Source of the DNA: Psychromicrobium silvestre
GTDB lineage: Bacteria > Actinomycetota > Actinomycetes > Actinomycetales > Micrococcaceae
Reading direction: 5' to 3'
Assembly (NCBI RefSeq): GCF_013408295.1
Contig: NZ_JACBYQ010000002.1
Location: 558,001-622,000 of the forward strand
DNA: 64,000 nt
Below the pieces are notes generated by a model, which was given only the letters and a program-made list of their open reading frames with translations, made no database searches and had not been told where the DNA came from. Below, piece after piece: positions 63,406 through 64,000 of this stretch. Position numbers and translations under genes: made by a program. Every line of letters begins with the position of its first letter. The first letter of the stretch is position 1.

Positions 63406-64000
63406 ATGTCGTTAGCGAGTCCAGATGCTTCGACAGACTCTCTGCGCGATCCCGACTTCGCCAGGACCCCGCCGCAAGACTTGGTCGCTGAACAAAGCGT
63501 GCTTGGTGGCATGTTGCTTTCCAAGGACGCCATCGCCGATGTTGTTGAGGTACTCCGAGGTCAGGACTTCTACCGTCCCGCGCACGAGAATATCTACGAG
63601 GCGGTCCTTGACCTCTATGGTCGCGGAGAGCCCGCCGATGCGGTCACGGTGGCCGATGAGCTGACCAAGCGTGGTGAGATCTCCAAGGTCGGCGGACCGG
63701 CATATCTTCATCAACTGATCCAGTCTGTTCCGACTGCGGCCAATGCGGGTTTCTACGCCCAGATTGTCAGCGAGCGAGCCGTGCTGCGGCGTCTGGTCAA
63801 TGCCGGAACCAAGATCGTTCAGCTGGGATACAGCAACGACGGTGAAGTCGAAGACATCGTCAACGCCGCTCAGGCAGAGATCTTCTCGGTAGCCGAGCGT
63901 CGAGCCGCCGAGGACTATGTCCCGTTGGGTGAAGTGATGGAATCGGCGATGGACGAGATCGAAGCCGCCGGTCATCGGGGTGAGGGTCTGATCGGCGTGC
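63406..64000 (+). CDS. dnaB: Replicative DNA helicase DnaB (5' part)
   Basis: This is the first 198 codons of DnaB, cut by the window end. Visible is the N-terminal dimerisation domain (LVAEQSVLGGMLLSKDAIAD, HENIYEAVLDLYGRGEPADA, GPAYLHQLIQSVPTAANAGF) and the linker toward the RecA-like motor (AEIFSVAERR). Nothing past residue 198 can be judged, including any intein. The ATG follows GGGGAGAGG. The helicase loader candidate dciA is also in this window. Confidence 0.95.
   Translation, partial: MSLASPDASTDSLRDPDFARTPPQDLVAEQSVLGGMLLSKDAIADVVEVLRGQDFYRPAHENIYEAVLDLYGRGEPADAVTVADELTKRGEISKVGGPAYLHQLIQSVPTAANAGFYAQIVSERAVLRRLVNAGTKIVQLGYSNDGEVEDIVNAAQAEIFSVAERRAAEDYVPLGEVMESAMDEIEAAGHRGEGLIGV

Overview
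The window is a chromosomal segment around the replication origin of a high-G+C Gram-positive bacterium (Actinobacteria), most likely family Micrococcaceae. The evidence is the order dnaB/rplI/rpsR/ssb/rpsF, parB-parA-rsmG-jag-yidC-yidD-rnpA-rpmH, dnaA-dnaN-gnd-recF-dciA-gyrB-gyrA, then the DUF3566 gene and the tRNA-Ile/DLW-39/tRNA-Ala group. Base composition looks moderate for this family, so a Renibacterium- or Psychromicrobium-like relative is possible. That is inference only; there is no rRNA in the window to test it.

Layout. 1-2.5 kb: a minus-strand PAP2 phosphatase and OmpR-type two-component operon. 2.57-6.3 kb: an iron(III) ABC importer behind a DtxR/IdeR box. 6.4-7.5 kb: a lipoprotein gene bracketed by two 51-bp repeats carrying DnaA boxes. 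7.5-11.8 kb: rhomboid protease, cyclophilin, a coiled-coil membrane protein, a glycosyltransferase and a DMT exporter. 11.96-23.4 kb: two tRNAs, the tiny DLW-39 gene, the DUF3566 gene, gyrA, gyrB, dciA, recF, gnd, dnaN and dnaA, all on the minus strand, with oriC-type DnaA boxes between dnaN and dnaA. 23.7-29.1 kb: rpmH to parB on the plus strand, with four parS sites. 29.1-33.7 kb: trxA, trxB and murJ on the minus strand. 33.8-36.5 kb: NUDIX, pcnA and a histidine phosphatase. 36.5-37.2 kb: an A+T-rich gap with tiny ORFs, palindromes and a terminator.

37.2-50.7 kb is accessory and metabolic: a membrane glycosyltransferase, an HxlR-controlled reductase pair, an ABC-F ATPase, a DeoR/MFS pair, a PAP2-lipid kinase fusion, and an ABC-2 exporter with a NarL-type two-component pair. 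50.7-55.6 kb is a tightly coupled operon of an NCS1 permease, a cysteine hydrolase, a GntR regulator, an ADP-ribosylglycohydrolase and a PfkB kinase. It resembles the yegTUV/yegW arrangement of E. coli and is the best candidate here for a poorly described pathway (salvage of an N-glycoside). 55.6-60 kb: a decayed sortase-anchored protein, an M18 aminopeptidase, a DUF1345 protein, an MFS symporter and a RibD-C reductase. 60.2-64 kb: rpsF-ssb-rpsR-rplI, two small minus-strand genes, and the start of dnaB, which runs off the window.

The core genes work together in replication initiation (dnaA, dnaN, dciA, dnaB, ssb), supercoiling (gyrAB), repair (recF), segregation (parABS), ribosome and tRNA maturation (rnpA, rsmG, pcnA, L34, S6, S18, L9), membrane insertion (yidC/yidD/jag) and lipid II flipping (murJ). 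No CRISPR array, rRNA operon, insertion sequence or prophage was seen.
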